DNA of 64,000 nucleotides, taken from contig JAFKKF010000007.1 in NCBI GenBank assembly GCA_017305635.1, forward strand, positions 124,001 through 188,000, in the 5' to 3' direction. Shown here one piece after another: positions 34,380 to 43,168 of the stretch. The DNA comes from Hyphomicrobiales bacterium. GTDB taxonomy: Bacteria > Pseudomonadota > Alphaproteobacteria > Rhizobiales > Kaistiaceae. A program made the position numbers and the translations under genes. Under the pieces are notes generated by a model that saw only the letters and a program-made list of their open reading frames with translations, was not told where the DNA came from and did no database searches. Each line of letters begins with the position of its first letter. Position 1 is the stretch's first letter.

Positions 34380-35189
34380 TCAGGCCTTGTCGCGGTCGGT
34401 CCAGGCGACCAGCCAGTCGGCCACTTCGGCCAGTGACACCGAGGGTGTGCCGAGCGACAGGCGGACGAGGGACTTCGGTGCGATGAGGGCCGCGACCTGC
34501 GAAAGGCTCTCGCCAAGGCTGCGCAGGTTGGATTCGGCGATATCCATGGGGATCCGCGAGCGGCCGATGCCGAACTGATACCAGCCCCACATGTCGGACG
34601 GCGACTGGATGGTCTTCCAGCGATACATGTTCGCGCGCCACGGACGCACCGAGGCGACGAGATTGTCGAGAACGAAGTCGCCATTGCTGGTGCGGACGAC
34701 GAGGACGGCGTGCTGCTGTCCGTCGCGCGTGACGGCGAGCGCGATGAGGAGCGCGCTCGAGGGCCAGCCATATCCGAGCAGCGTCGCCTTCTTGGTCAGG
34801 GCGAAATCCTCGCAGTCGCCGGCCTTCGGCGAGACCGACCAGCGGTCCGCCACATGGAGGCTGACCGAGTCCGCAACCGGACGGATCGACCGGTCGACCT
34901 TGGCGTTGACGCTGACGAGCTGGTCGTAGAGGTCGCGATCGAGCCGGACGGCACCGTCCGCGGTGCGGTCGAGCGTGCCTGCCGAGAGGCGGCAGACCGA
35001 GTTGCCAGTCCGGCAGAGCTCGTAATAGCCGGCGGGCACTGCGGCTTTGGCGCCCAGCGTGACGGCGAGGCGCGACTTGTTGGCGAGGCTGAAATCCAGG
35101 TCGAGCCGGGCGACCTTCTGGGCGCCGGCATGCGCTGCAACGGGGATCATGAGCAGGGCTGCAAGCAGAGACAGTCCGATACGCGACAT
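34380..35189 (-). CDS. Periplasmic transglutaminase-like cysteine protease (BTLCP, LapG-type)
   Basis: 269 residues from the ATG at 35189, after which comes a signal peptide (about 1-21). The catalytic triad is visible: Cys126 in AGDCEDFALTKKATLLGYG, His160 in GQQHAVLVVRTSNGDFVLDNL, and Asp175. This is the bacterial transglutaminase-like cysteine proteinase family (Peptidase C93), whose best-known member, LapG, releases a giant adhesin from the cell surface. The C-terminal 70 residues after the triad (SLGESLSQVAALIAPKS) are an extension whose role is unknown. No LapD or LapA gene is in the window. Two TTAGACC-like direct repeats lie upstream. Confidence 0.9.
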   Translation of the reverse strand: MSRIGLSLLAALLMIPVAAHAGAQKVARLDLDFSLANKSRLAVTLGAKAAVPAGYYELCRTGNSVCRLSAGTLDRTADGAVRLDRDLYDQLVSVNAKVDRSIRPVADSVSLHVADRWSVSPKAGDCEDFALTKKATLLGYGWPSSALLIALAVTRDGQQHAVLVVRTSNGDFVLDNLVASVRPWRANMYRWKTIQSPSDMWGWYQFGIGRSRIPMDIAESNLRSLGESLSQVAALIAPKSLVRLSLGTPSVSLAEVADWLVAWTDRDKA

Positions 35190-35237
35190 AGTCCGCCTCC
35201 TGGGCATGCTTTGTTTGAAAGCAACCCTAGTGACGAC

Positions 35238-35265
35238 GGTCTAACGGCGTATAAACGAGGTCTAA
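35238..35265. promoter_or_regulatory. Direct repeat GGTCTAA, two helical turns apart
   Basis: GGTCTAA occurs at 35238-35244 and again at 35259-35265, exactly 21 bp apart, so on one face of the helix, about 50-75 bp before the protease ATG. Part of an AT-rich stretch to 35333 that stands out against the surrounding GC-rich DNA. Candidate activator or repressor site for the BTLCP gene. The remaining 245-bp gap between the ExoY-like gene and this gene holds no other gene. Confidence 0.4.
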
Positions 35266-35452
35266 TACTGTTAGATGAAGTAAATCTTGCCTGAGTACAA
35301 AGAATATTATTTAGCTACAAATTTAAGAAAAACGTCGGGGCCGGCTACCCGTGCCGGGCAATCCGTCACCGATGCTGGCGATCATGGATCGGTAGGGGCG
35401 GCGGCCGACGGGAATGCCCGGTCCGGCGATATGCGCAAGCGGCGTGCGGCGC

Positions 35453-36169
35453 TCAGGCGCCGCCGCCACGCCTTATTTCGGATACCACCGTCTCAACCAG
35501 GATCCGCAGATCGAACAGGATGTTGAACCGGGTGATGTAGGCGAGGTCTCCGACGACCCGCAGGCGCGCGTCCAGAGGCCGCTTCGTCGGCCCGCGATAG
35601 CCGCGCGACTGGGAGAGGCCGGTTATGCCCGGGCGCACGAGGTGGCGAACGTGATAGGCGGCGACGAGATCCTCGTAGTCCATCGACCCGGCCTGCATTC
35701 CGAGCGGATGGGGGCGGGGGCCGACGAGGGACATGTCGCCCCGGATGACGTTCCAGAGCTGCGGCAGCTCGTCGATATTCGAGCGCCGCAGGACCCGGCC
35801 GAGGCGCGTGATCCGATGGTCGCCGGCCACTGCCTGCACCGTGCCGGCATAGTCGCTGTCCTGGTGATGCATCGTCCGGAACTTCCAGACGCGGATGATC
35901 TTACCATTGAGACCGTGACGTCTCTGCGAGAAGAGGACGGGTCCCGATGAGTCCAGCCGGATGGCCAATGCGACGCACAGGAGAAGCGGAAGAAGGACAA
36001 GGAGCAGGAGCCCGGCGCCGACGACGTCGAAGACCCGCTTCATCGCGAGAGTCGTCCGGGAACGGGCAATGTGCGCTTCTGCCGCGGCTGCAAGGAGGGC
36101 GACGTTCTCGGTCGCTCCTACGTCCCGGCGCCCGAGGCGAACATGACGGGCGATCGTCCTTGCCGTCAT
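35453..36169 (-). CDS. ExoY-like undecaprenyl-phosphate sugar transferase
   Basis: 238 residues from the ATG at 36169, preceded by GGAGGGAG; a start at 36259 would add a 30-residue tail without features. One transmembrane helix (VFDVVGAGLLLLVLLPLLLCVALAIRL) is followed by the bacterial sugar transferase core: SGPVLFSQRRHGLNGK, WKFRTMHHQDSD, ELPQLWNVIRGDMSLVGPRP and RPGITGLSQSRGY. The protein lacks the extra N-terminal helices of WbaP, so it is the small ExoY form. It adds the first sugar-phosphate to undecaprenyl phosphate to start the repeat unit on the inner membrane. Confidence 0.92.
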   Translation of the reverse strand: MTARTIARHVRLGRRDVGATENVALLAAAAEAHIARSRTTLAMKRVFDVVGAGLLLLVLLPLLLCVALAIRLDSSGPVLFSQRRHGLNGKIIRVWKFRTMHHQDSDYAGTVQAVAGDHRITRLGRVLRRSNIDELPQLWNVIRGDMSLVGPRPHPLGMQAGSMDYEDLVAAYHVRHLVRPGITGLSQSRGYRGPTKRPLDARLRVVGDLAYITRFNILFDLRILVETVVSEIRRGGGA

Positions 36170-36511
36170 CTCCCTCCGGCCGGGGGACGGGTGCACAACC
36201 CGCCAAGAAGGGCGAACGGAGAGAGCGGACGCATCTTCACGCCAAAAAGACCAGGACACACTCAGACCCTCAGAAGCGCCGCGAGAGGGTCTTTAGCAAA
36301 GTCTTTACCCTATCACAAGTGCTTGAGGGAAAGGCGGTTTTGCGTGCTGGCCCGGTGCCATGGAGGACGATAGTCTTGCCGCAACAATTCCCAGTTGTGG
36401 GGCGCGCGAATACGAGTTGCCGGGCGCCCTGAAGCGCGCAAGTAAAGGAAAAATAAACAACCTAGGGTTAATTTTCAGAAATTCCGACCTACTTTTTCGC
36501 GCAGGATCTGG

Positions 36512-36763
36512 ATGGACGAACTCTTGGCTATCAGCTTCATTGCGATCGGTGCCGGTTTGGCGTGTGGATTCGCGCTGAACATCTGGGCCATGATGGTCTT
36601 GATGCTGTTGGTGACTGTCGAGCTCATGGATTTCTGGCTGGAGGGGATCGCCTCGGCCGGCGTTTTTGTCGCGGCTTGGCTTTGCTTTACGTTCTTCGTG
36701 CAGGTCGGGTTCACGGTTGCACTGGCGTCGTGGGCGGCATTCCCGCGCGAATACCGGTCGTAG
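36512..36763 (+). CDS. Small two-helix membrane protein, unknown
   Basis: 83 residues with two hydrophobic segments (about 5-25 and 48-75) and an acidic turn (ELMDFWLEG). AGGATCTGG precedes the ATG at 36512. It begins the plus-strand part of the polysaccharide locus, in a 340-bp gap between divergent genes that is AT-rich around 36440-36480 (a likely promoter and regulator-binding area). No family recognised; it could be a small regulator or anchor of the export machinery. Confidence 0.6.
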   Translation: MDELLAISFIAIGAGLACGFALNIWAMMVLMLLVTVELMDFWLEGIASAGVFVAAWLCFTFFVQVGFTVALASWAAFPREYRS

Positions 36764-36875
36764 ACAGCAAATCCGTTCACCGCCTCCGCGTTCTACGGAG
36801 GGCGGCGGCTTGCCTCGCAAACAATCTCCATGTTAGCTGTCGGTCCCGGGGAGACACCGTCGCGAGGTTGGTCTG

Positions 36876-39800
36876 ATGTCCTTCGTAGGCGTTGCGTCGA
36901 AGATTGCTCTCGGGGTCGTTCTTGTTCTTCCTGCCAGCCAAGCGTATCCGAAGGACTTCACAGCCTCGCAGCCGCCCGGCTGGGTCCTTGCCGAGGCCGA
37001 GGCCTCCGAATCCTACGTCGATCAGCTTGTCGCCAAGGCGTTTCTCCTGCTCGACGGCGATGCGAGCGAGCGCGATCCGGCGGTGGCCGTCCGGCTGCTC
37101 GCCGAAGCGGCCAAGGTCGGCGATCTCCGGGCGATCTACCGGCTTGCTGAGGTTCTCGCCGTTGGAGCCACCGGCGTGCCGGCCGATCCGGCGCGTGCCC
37201 GCGACCTGGTCGAGCTGGCCATAGCCAATGGCGACGCGGCGCATGGCAACGAGGTCCTTGGGGACCTGCTTCTTGCCGATACGCCGCTCCGCGATCCCGG
37301 GCAGGCGGCAGAGGCCTTCGAGGCCGCCTCGCGGGCCGGGAACAGCAATGCACGCATCAAGCTCGGCAACCTCCTCGTCTTCGGGTCGGGCAGCCTTGCG
37401 GCGGATCCGCAGCGGGCCGCCGATCTCTTCAACCAGGCGCTCGACAGCGGCAACCTGAGCGGTGCCAACGAAGCGCTCGGCGACCTCTACACCGCCGACA
37501 CGCCCCTCCTGGACAGGGCGCGCGGCGCCGAGGCCTATGGCCGCGCGGTGGATGCTGGCAATGCCCGTGCGGCCCGCAAACTCGCCCGGATGCTGATCAA
37601 CGGCGATGGCGTTCCCGTCGATGTCGATCGGGCGATCCGTCTCCTCAGGACGGCGATCGATGGCGGCGTCGAGGCGCAGGAAATGCTCGGCGACGCGCTG
37701 TCGCTCGAGGGCCCGACCCGCAACCTCGCCGAGGCGACGTCGCTCTATCGCGCGGCCGTCGATACGGGCAGCGTGACGGCAATGGTGAAGCTCGGCCGCC
37801 TGCTTGGCGCGCCGGATTCCGCCACCAGCGATCCGAAGGGCGCCGTGGCGCTGTTGCAGGCGGCGATCGACAAGGGCGAGGCGAGCAGCGGCGGCGAGGC
37901 TCTCGGCGACCTTCTTTCTTCCGACAGTCCGGTTCGCAATCTCGCCAAGGCGATCTCGGCCTACCAGACGGCTGCCGATGCCGGCAATGCCAAGGCCATG
38001 ATCAAGCTTGCCGATCTCCTCCTTGCCGGGAACGGCATTCCGCGCGATCCGGCGCGCGCGGCCGATGCCCTGGGCAAGGCGATCGAGGCAGGCGCCGCCT
38101 TCACCGCCGGCGAGAAGCTCGGGGATCTCTATGCCCGGGACGAAAGCATGCGGGACGTCGCCAAGGCGGCGGAGGCCTATCAAAAGGCCGTGGTGGCCGA
38201 CAATAGCTGGGCGATGATCAAGCTCGCCAAGCTGATCACCGCCGGCGAAGGAATGCCCGCTGACCCGCAGGCCGCGATCTCCCTTCTTCGCCGTGCCGTC
38301 GAACTCGGCAATATCGAATATGGGGCCCTTGCACTTGGCGACCTGCTCGCTGGCGACACCGCGGTGAGCGATCCGCGGGGAGCGGTCGATGCCTATCAGA
38401 AGGCGGCCGACGCCGGCAGCGCCGACGCGATGATCAGGCTCGCCCGGATCCTGGGGGAGGGCAAGGGTGTCCCGGCTGCTTCGGATCGTGCCGTCGCGCT
38501 GCTCCAGAAGGCGATCGACAGCGGCGCGGCGAGCCCGGCCGGACAGGCGCTTGGCGATTTCCTGCGCGAGAAGGATCCGGCCGCTGCGGTAAAGGCGTAC
38601 CAGGCTGCGTCCGACGCCGGCAATACCGTCGCGATGGTCAAGCTCGGACGGCTGCTCTTCGAGGAAAAGCATCTCGGCGCGACTCCCGAACAGGCGCGCG
38701 CCGTCCTCGAACGCGCCCTCAAGGGCGGCGAAACGGCGGCGGCCGCGGAAGCGCTCGGCGATCTCTACATGGCCGACACGTCTCTCCACAGCGTCTCCTC
38801 GGCTGCGGCTGCCTACCAGCAGGCGATCGATGCCGGCAGCGCTCCGGGGATGGTCAAGCTCGCGTCGATCCTGTCGTCGGGAAGCGCCGGGCGCGCCGAT
38901 CCGCAGGCCGCGCGCGCGCTTCTCGATCGCGCGATCAAGAGCGGCTACGTATTGGCCGCCGCGGAAGCGCTCGGCGATCTCTACAGTGCCGATACGCCGA
39001 TCAGGAGCGGGCCGCGGGCCGTCGCGGCATACGAGCTCGCCGTCGCCGAGGGAAGCGTTCGTGCCATGCGTGCGGAGGCGCAGATCCTGATCGGAGGCAC
39101 GCTGGTGCCGCCGCGTCCGAGCCGCGCCGCCGAACTTCTCGAGAGCGCCGTGGCGGGTGGCGATACCTATCTCGCGGCCGAGATGCTCGGCGACCTCTAT
39201 CTCGCCGAGGGTCCGCTCCATGATCCGGCCAAGGCGGCGCATGCCTATGAACAGGCCGTGGAGGCGGGCAAGGCCTCGGCGATGACCAAGCTCGCCGTAT
39301 TGATCGGCAGTGCGCCGGGCACTGCCTCCGATCCCACCCGCGCGGTCCAGCTCCTGCAGGGGGCGATCGCCGCCGGCGAAGCCTGGAAGGCGGGCGAGGC
39401 GCTCGGCGACCTCTACATGGCGGAAAAGCCGAAGGAAGATCCGTCCGCGGCCGGGCGCGCCTACCAGATCGCGGCGACGGCGGGCAATCCGGTGGCGATG
39501 GTGAAGCTCGCCCTCCTGGTCGGACCGGCGGGCCCGCTGCCGGCCGACCTGCCGCGGGCGCGCGCCCTCCTGGAAGCCGCGATCGAGAGCGGCAATGTCG
39601 GGCCCGCGGCGCGGGCACTCGGCGACCTCTACATGGCCAAGACGCCGCTGCGGAATCCCGCCAAGGCGGCCGGCGCGTATCGAACCGCGGTCGATGCCGG
39701 CAATGGCCCTGCCATGATTGCGTTGGCCGGCCTGCTTCTGCGCGGCGAAGGCATCGAAGCCGACGTCCAGCAGGCGCGGAAGTTGCTCCTTCAGGCGATC

Positions 39801-40898
39801 TCCGACGGCAATGTCGAATATGGCTCGGTGGCGCTCGGCGACCTCTACGCGGCCCAGACCCCTCTCCGCGATCTGCGCAAGGCCGCCGCAGCATATGAGG
39901 CCGCGGCCAATGCCGGCAGCACGTGGGCGATGATCAAGCTCGCCAACATGCGCGCGCAAGGCTATGGCGGACCGGCCAATCCGGCGGCCGCCGTGCGCCT
40001 CCTCCAGCAGGCTATCGATGCCGGCAACGTCGCCGACGCCGCCATGGCGCTGGCATCGGTCTATCTCGGCAAGAACGCCTTCAGTCCGGTCAAGGCAGTG
40101 GCCGCGTACCAGCTCGCCGCCGACGCCGGCAGCGTCGATGCCGCCATAGCGCTCGCGCAGATGCTGATCGCCGGCAAGCCGGTTCCTGCCGATCCGGACC
40201 GTGCCCTCGCGGTCCTCGAAAAGGCGGTGACCGTGGATGGCGGCGCCGTGTCCGGCGAAGCGCTCGGTGACTTCTACCTGGAGAAGACGCCGCTGCGCGA
40301 TGTCGCCAAGGCGGAGGCGGCGTACCAGAGCGCGGCGGACAAGAACAATGTCGAGGCGATGCTGAAGCTCGCCACCCTTCTAGCGAAACCCGAAATCGGA
40401 CCGCCGCAGCGCGACCGCGCCGCGGCCCTGCTGCGGAGCGCCATGGCGCTCGGCGAGGCGGCGCGGGCCGGACTGGCGCTCGGCGACCTCTATCTCGCGG
40501 ATGGCGACGTGACCGCCGCTTCAGCCGCCTACGAAGCCGCGGCCGCGGCCGGGAATCCAAGCGCTCACCTGGCGCTCGCGCTTCTCGCTTCGCAGGCCAC
40601 CGACGAAGCGGACCGGATCGAGAAATCGCTCGCCCATTTCATTGCGGTGGCCAAGCTCGGCGAGGCGAATACCGCGGCCGTCGCGATGATGAAGCTCCCC
40701 GGTGACGTCCTCGTCGCCGCCGTCCAGACCCTCCTTACCGACCGCGGATACAGCACCGTGATCGACGGCAAGTACGGCGCCGGGACCCGCAACAGCATCC
40801 TCAGCTTCTGCAGCGCGAAAGCCATCAAGGGCTGCGACGGCGCCTTCGTCACGGTCAACCTTCTGCAGGCCCTTCTCACCGCGCCGGCGAAGTCATAG
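36876..40898 (+). CDS. Giant periplasmic Sel1-repeat protein
   Basis: 1340 residues. A signal peptide (VASKIALGVVLVLPASQA) is followed by about 16 copies of a roughly 74-residue double unit. Each unit has an ALGDLY.AD half, then AAAYQKAVDAGN..AM.KLA.LL..G.G.PADP.RA..LL..AI..G, i.e. two Sel1-like helix pairs. The last 70 residues are a distinct domain with two cysteines (VQTLLTDRGYSTVIDGKYGAGTRNSILSFC), resembling a peptidoglycan-binding (PG_binding_1) fold. A role as periplasmic scaffold of the export complex is inferred from related locus proteins such as AlgK and the Sel1 protein ExoR. The following polymerase gene starts four bases later. Confidence 0.88.
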   Translation: MSFVGVASKIALGVVLVLPASQAYPKDFTASQPPGWVLAEAEASESYVDQLVAKAFLLLDGDASERDPAVAVRLLAEAAKVGDLRAIYRLAEVLAVGATGVPADPARARDLVELAIANGDAAHGNEVLGDLLLADTPLRDPGQAAEAFEAASRAGNSNARIKLGNLLVFGSGSLAADPQRAADLFNQALDSGNLSGANEALGDLYTADTPLLDRARGAEAYGRAVDAGNARAARKLARMLINGDGVPVDVDRAIRLLRTAIDGGVEAQEMLGDALSLEGPTRNLAEATSLYRAAVDTGSVTAMVKLGRLLGAPDSATSDPKGAVALLQAAIDKGEASSGGEALGDLLSSDSPVRNLAKAISAYQTAADAGNAKAMIKLADLLLAGNGIPRDPARAADALGKAIEAGAAFTAGEKLGDLYARDESMRDVAKAAEAYQKAVVADNSWAMIKLAKLITAGEGMPADPQAAISLLRRAVELGNIEYGALALGDLLAGDTAVSDPRGAVDAYQKAADAGSADAMIRLARILGEGKGVPAASDRAVALLQKAIDSGAASPAGQALGDFLREKDPAAAVKAYQAASDAGNTVAMVKLGRLLFEEKHLGATPEQARAVLERALKGGETAAAAEALGDLYMADTSLHSVSSAAAAYQQAIDAGSAPGMVKLASILSSGSAGRADPQAARALLDRAIKSGYVLAAAEALGDLYSADTPIRSGPRAVAAYELAVAEGSVRAMRAEAQILIGGTLVPPRPSRAAELLESAVAGGDTYLAAEMLGDLYLAEGPLHDPAKAAHAYEQAVEAGKASAMTKLAVLIGSAPGTASDPTRAVQLLQGAIAAGEAWKAGEALGDLYMAEKPKEDPSAAGRAYQIAATAGNPVAMVKLALLVGPAGPLPADLPRARALLEAAIESGNVGPAARALGDLYMAKTPLRNPAKAAGAYRTAVDAGNGPAMIALAGLLLRGEGIEADVQQARKLLLQAISDGNVEYGSVALGDLYAAQTPLRDLRKAAAAYEAAANAGSTWAMIKLANMRAQGYGGPANPAAAVRLLQQAIDAGNVADAAMALASVYLGKNAFSPVKAVAAYQLAADAGSVDAAIALAQMLIAGKPVPADPDRALAVLEKAVTVDGGAVSGEALGDFYLEKTPLRDVAKAEAAYQSAADKNNVEAMLKLATLLAKPEIGPPQRDRAAALLRSAMALGEAARAGLALGDLYLADGDVTAASAAYEAAAAAGNPSAHLALALLASQATDEADRIEKSLAHFIAVAKLGEANTAAVAMMKLPGDVLVAAVQTLLTDRGYSTVIDGKYGAGTRNSILSFCSAKAIKGCDGAFVTVNLLQALLTAPAKS

Positions 40899-40901
40899 GC
40901 C

Positions 40902-42227
40902 GTGCAGCCGACCGGCGGCCTGCGGCATCCGGCCGATAACCGCTTCGCCGCCGCACCGCCGATCGTGCGTGGCGCCGGGGTGGTCGCCAGTCCGGCATGG
41001 TCGGGCCCGGAAAAGGCCGCCGCGGTCGCGTTCGTCGGGCTGATCGTTCTTGCCTTTGTCGGCGTCCACCCGCTCTCGCCGCGCGCGGCGGGGTCGGGCG
41101 ATAGCGATGTCGTTCGCCAGGTGGCGTTCACCGCGGCTTTCGGCGTCGCCGTCCTTGCCGCAATGGCCCGGCGCGGAATCGATCTCGCGAGGAGCGTTCC
41201 GGCCGGCGTGGTCGTGCTCCTGTGCTGGTGCCTGGCGACCGCGATCTGGTCGATCGAGCCGGCGATCACCCTCCGGCGCACCGGGCTCCTGATCATCGCG
41301 ACGGTGGCGATGTTCGCCTGCGTCGACGTGCTCGGCGGCGCGCGCACCATCCGCATCCTGCGGCTTTGCCTGGCCATCATAGTCCTTGCCGATTGGGCCT
41401 CCATCCTGCTCTCGCCCTATGCCGTGCATCTTCCATCCGATCCGGATCCGAATCTCGCCGGCAGCTTCCGCGGGCTGCACCAGCACAAGAACGAAGCCGG
41501 CCCGGTCATGGGCATCGCATCGCTCCTCTTCTTCTTCGAGGCGATGCGACGGCGGTCGCGGGCCGATCTCATTCTCCTCGTCGCAGCGCTCGGCTTCCTC
41601 GTAATGACGCGCTCGAAGGCCAGCATGGGCTGCCTCGTCATCGGAGCGGGCGTCGCGCTCGTCTACTACCAGACGTGGAACCAGCCGACGCTCCGCCAGA
41701 TGTGGGTGGCCATACTGGCCGTGGCGCTGGTCGGCGGCGTCACTCTTCTTTCGATCGAATACGAGTCGCTGGCACAACTGCTCAACGACCGGATGATCCT
41801 GACCGGCCGCGGCGAGATCTGGCATGTCGTCGTTGCCGTCATCCGCGACCGGCCGTTCGTCGGCTACGGCTTCGGCGCGGTCTGGGACGTCGGCAGCGCA
41901 AGCCCGATCATGGCCGAGACCCATACATGGGTCTCGCGAGTCTATTCGGCCCATAACGGCTACCTGGAGACGACCGCGACGATCGGCGTGGTCGGCCTCG
42001 CGCTCACGGTCGTTGCCACCATCCTCGCGCCCTTCGCGCGCCTCCTCGCGCCGGTGCGGCAGGTGCCGTACATGCGCGCGCTGCTGGTCGGCTGGCTGGT
42101 ATTCGCCGTCGTCAACAATCTCGTCGAATCGACGCTGCTGGCGACCGGAACGGCCTTGTGGACGACCCAACTCATCGTCCTCGCAATCCTCCAGACCGAG
42201 CGCCGGACAGCCCAGACGGCCCGATGA
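40902..42227 (+). CDS. Exopolysaccharide polymerase (Wzy/ExoQ-like)
   Basis: 441 residues from a GTG at 40902. About 11 transmembrane helices, with the cytoplasmic/periplasmic ligase-type loop FRGLHQHKNEAGPVMGIASLLF and the later VSRVYSAHNGYLETTATIGVVGLALTVV stretch. These match the Wzy_C/O-antigen ligase region of ExoQ-like polymerases. This is the second such protein in the locus after the fused one at 31,623-33,854. Its stop overlaps the next gene by 4 bp (ATGA). It joins repeat units in the periplasm. Confidence 0.86.
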   Translation: MQPTGGLRHPADNRFAAAPPIVRGAGVVASPAWSGPEKAAAVAFVGLIVLAFVGVHPLSPRAAGSGDSDVVRQVAFTAAFGVAVLAAMARRGIDLARSVPAGVVVLLCWCLATAIWSIEPAITLRRTGLLIIATVAMFACVDVLGGARTIRILRLCLAIIVLADWASILLSPYAVHLPSDPDPNLAGSFRGLHQHKNEAGPVMGIASLLFFFEAMRRRSRADLILLVAALGFLVMTRSKASMGCLVIGAGVALVYYQTWNQPTLRQMWVAILAVALVGGVTLLSIEYESLAQLLNDRMILTGRGEIWHVVVAVIRDRPFVGYGFGAVWDVGSASPIMAETHTWVSRVYSAHNGYLETTATIGVVGLALTVVATILAPFARLLAPVRQVPYMRALLVGWLVFAVVNNLVESTLLATGTALWTTQLIVLAILQTERRTAQTAR

Positions 42228-43162
42228 CCGCGTCGTCGGAAGCGCCATTCTTCACCGTCGTCGTCCCGGTCTTCAACCGGGCTTCGACCATTGCCGCCGC
42301 GGTGCGGTCGGTCCTCGACCAGACCTTCGCGGAATTCGAGGTGATCGTCGTCGACGATGCGTCCACGGACGAGACCGTTGCCGCGGTTTCATCCATCGCC
42401 GATGCCCGCGTGCGCATCATCCGCCACGCGACCAATGCTGGCGGCGGCGCCGCCCGCAATGCCGGCATAGACGCGGCGGCCGGCGGCTACGTCGCCTTTC
42501 TCGATTCCGACGACCGGTTCCTGCCCGGCAAGCTGATGGCCGTGCGCCGGGTCGTCGCCGATGCGCCGCGCGCCTGGATCTATCATGCCTGCCAGGTGGA
42601 TCGCGGCGGCGGCGTCATCGTGCGGCGTCCTTACCGGCCGCTCGCGGCGAACGAGTCGGTCGGCGACCTCTTCTTCGTCGATCGCGAATTCCTCCAGACG
42701 AGCACGCTCGTCGTCCCCACCGGCCTCTGTCGCAGCGTGCGCTTCGACCCGCGGCTTCGCATCGGCCAGGACACCGATTTCGTCGTGCGGCTGCAGGCGG
42801 CCGAACCCCGTTCCGTGTTCATGCCGGAAGCGCTGTCGGTGTGGATCGACCACGATGTTGCCGGACGGGTCAGCAAGGCGCGCCACGCGGATGACCTGCG
42901 TTACTGGCTCGACAAGAACCGCGACGTCCTGACGCCGCGGGCGATTGCCGGCTTTCGTGCGACGGTGCTCGCGCAGGCGATCGCGCCCGATGCTCCGCTC
43001 ACGGCGCTCGGCTATATCGCGGGCGGCGCCGTCCGTGCCCGCCTCAGGCCGCGGGTCATCGCCCAGGCGCTGCTTCGCGCCTTCCTGCCTCCGGCACTCT
43101 ACCGGCGCATCGTCGACACCTACCTGAGGATCAGGCGGCGGGCCCAGCGGCCGGCCGCCTGA
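42224..43162 (+). CDS. Family 2 glycosyltransferase
   Basis: 312 residues from the ATG at 42224, overlapping the upstream stop by 4 bp. The GT-A fold shows FFTVVVPVFNRASTIAAAVRSV, VIVVDDASTDETV and AAGGYVAFLDSDDRF, with DSDD as the metal-binding acidic motif. An Arg/His segment (DHDVAGRVSKARH) follows. Inverting GT2 enzymes add one sugar to the lipid-linked repeat unit. Donor and acceptor cannot be told from sequence. It is co-transcribed with the ExoQ-like gene and convergent with the next gene. Confidence 0.88.
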   Translation: MTASSEAPFFTVVVPVFNRASTIAAAVRSVLDQTFAEFEVIVVDDASTDETVAAVSSIADARVRIIRHATNAGGGAARNAGIDAAAGGYVAFLDSDDRFLPGKLMAVRRVVADAPRAWIYHACQVDRGGGVIVRRPYRPLAANESVGDLFFVDREFLQTSTLVVPTGLCRSVRFDPRLRIGQDTDFVVRLQAAEPRSVFMPEALSVWIDHDVAGRVSKARHADDLRYWLDKNRDVLTPRAIAGFRATVLAQAIAPDAPLTALGYIAGGAVRARLRPRVIAQALLRAFLPPALYRRIVDTYLRIRRRAQRPAA

Positions 43163-43168
43163 GCGCGC

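Noticed and set aside
36777-39959. A 1060-codon open frame antisense to the Sel1-repeat gene
   Set aside because: It mirrors the repeated DNA of the plus-strand gene, has Arg/Gly/His-rich composition and no domain; long antisense frames are expected in such GC-rich DNA.
36876-40898. Possible CRISPR or satellite DNA
   Set aside because: The DNA periodicity is that of protein repeats of about 74 codons with diverged sequence, not short identical repeats with unique spacers.
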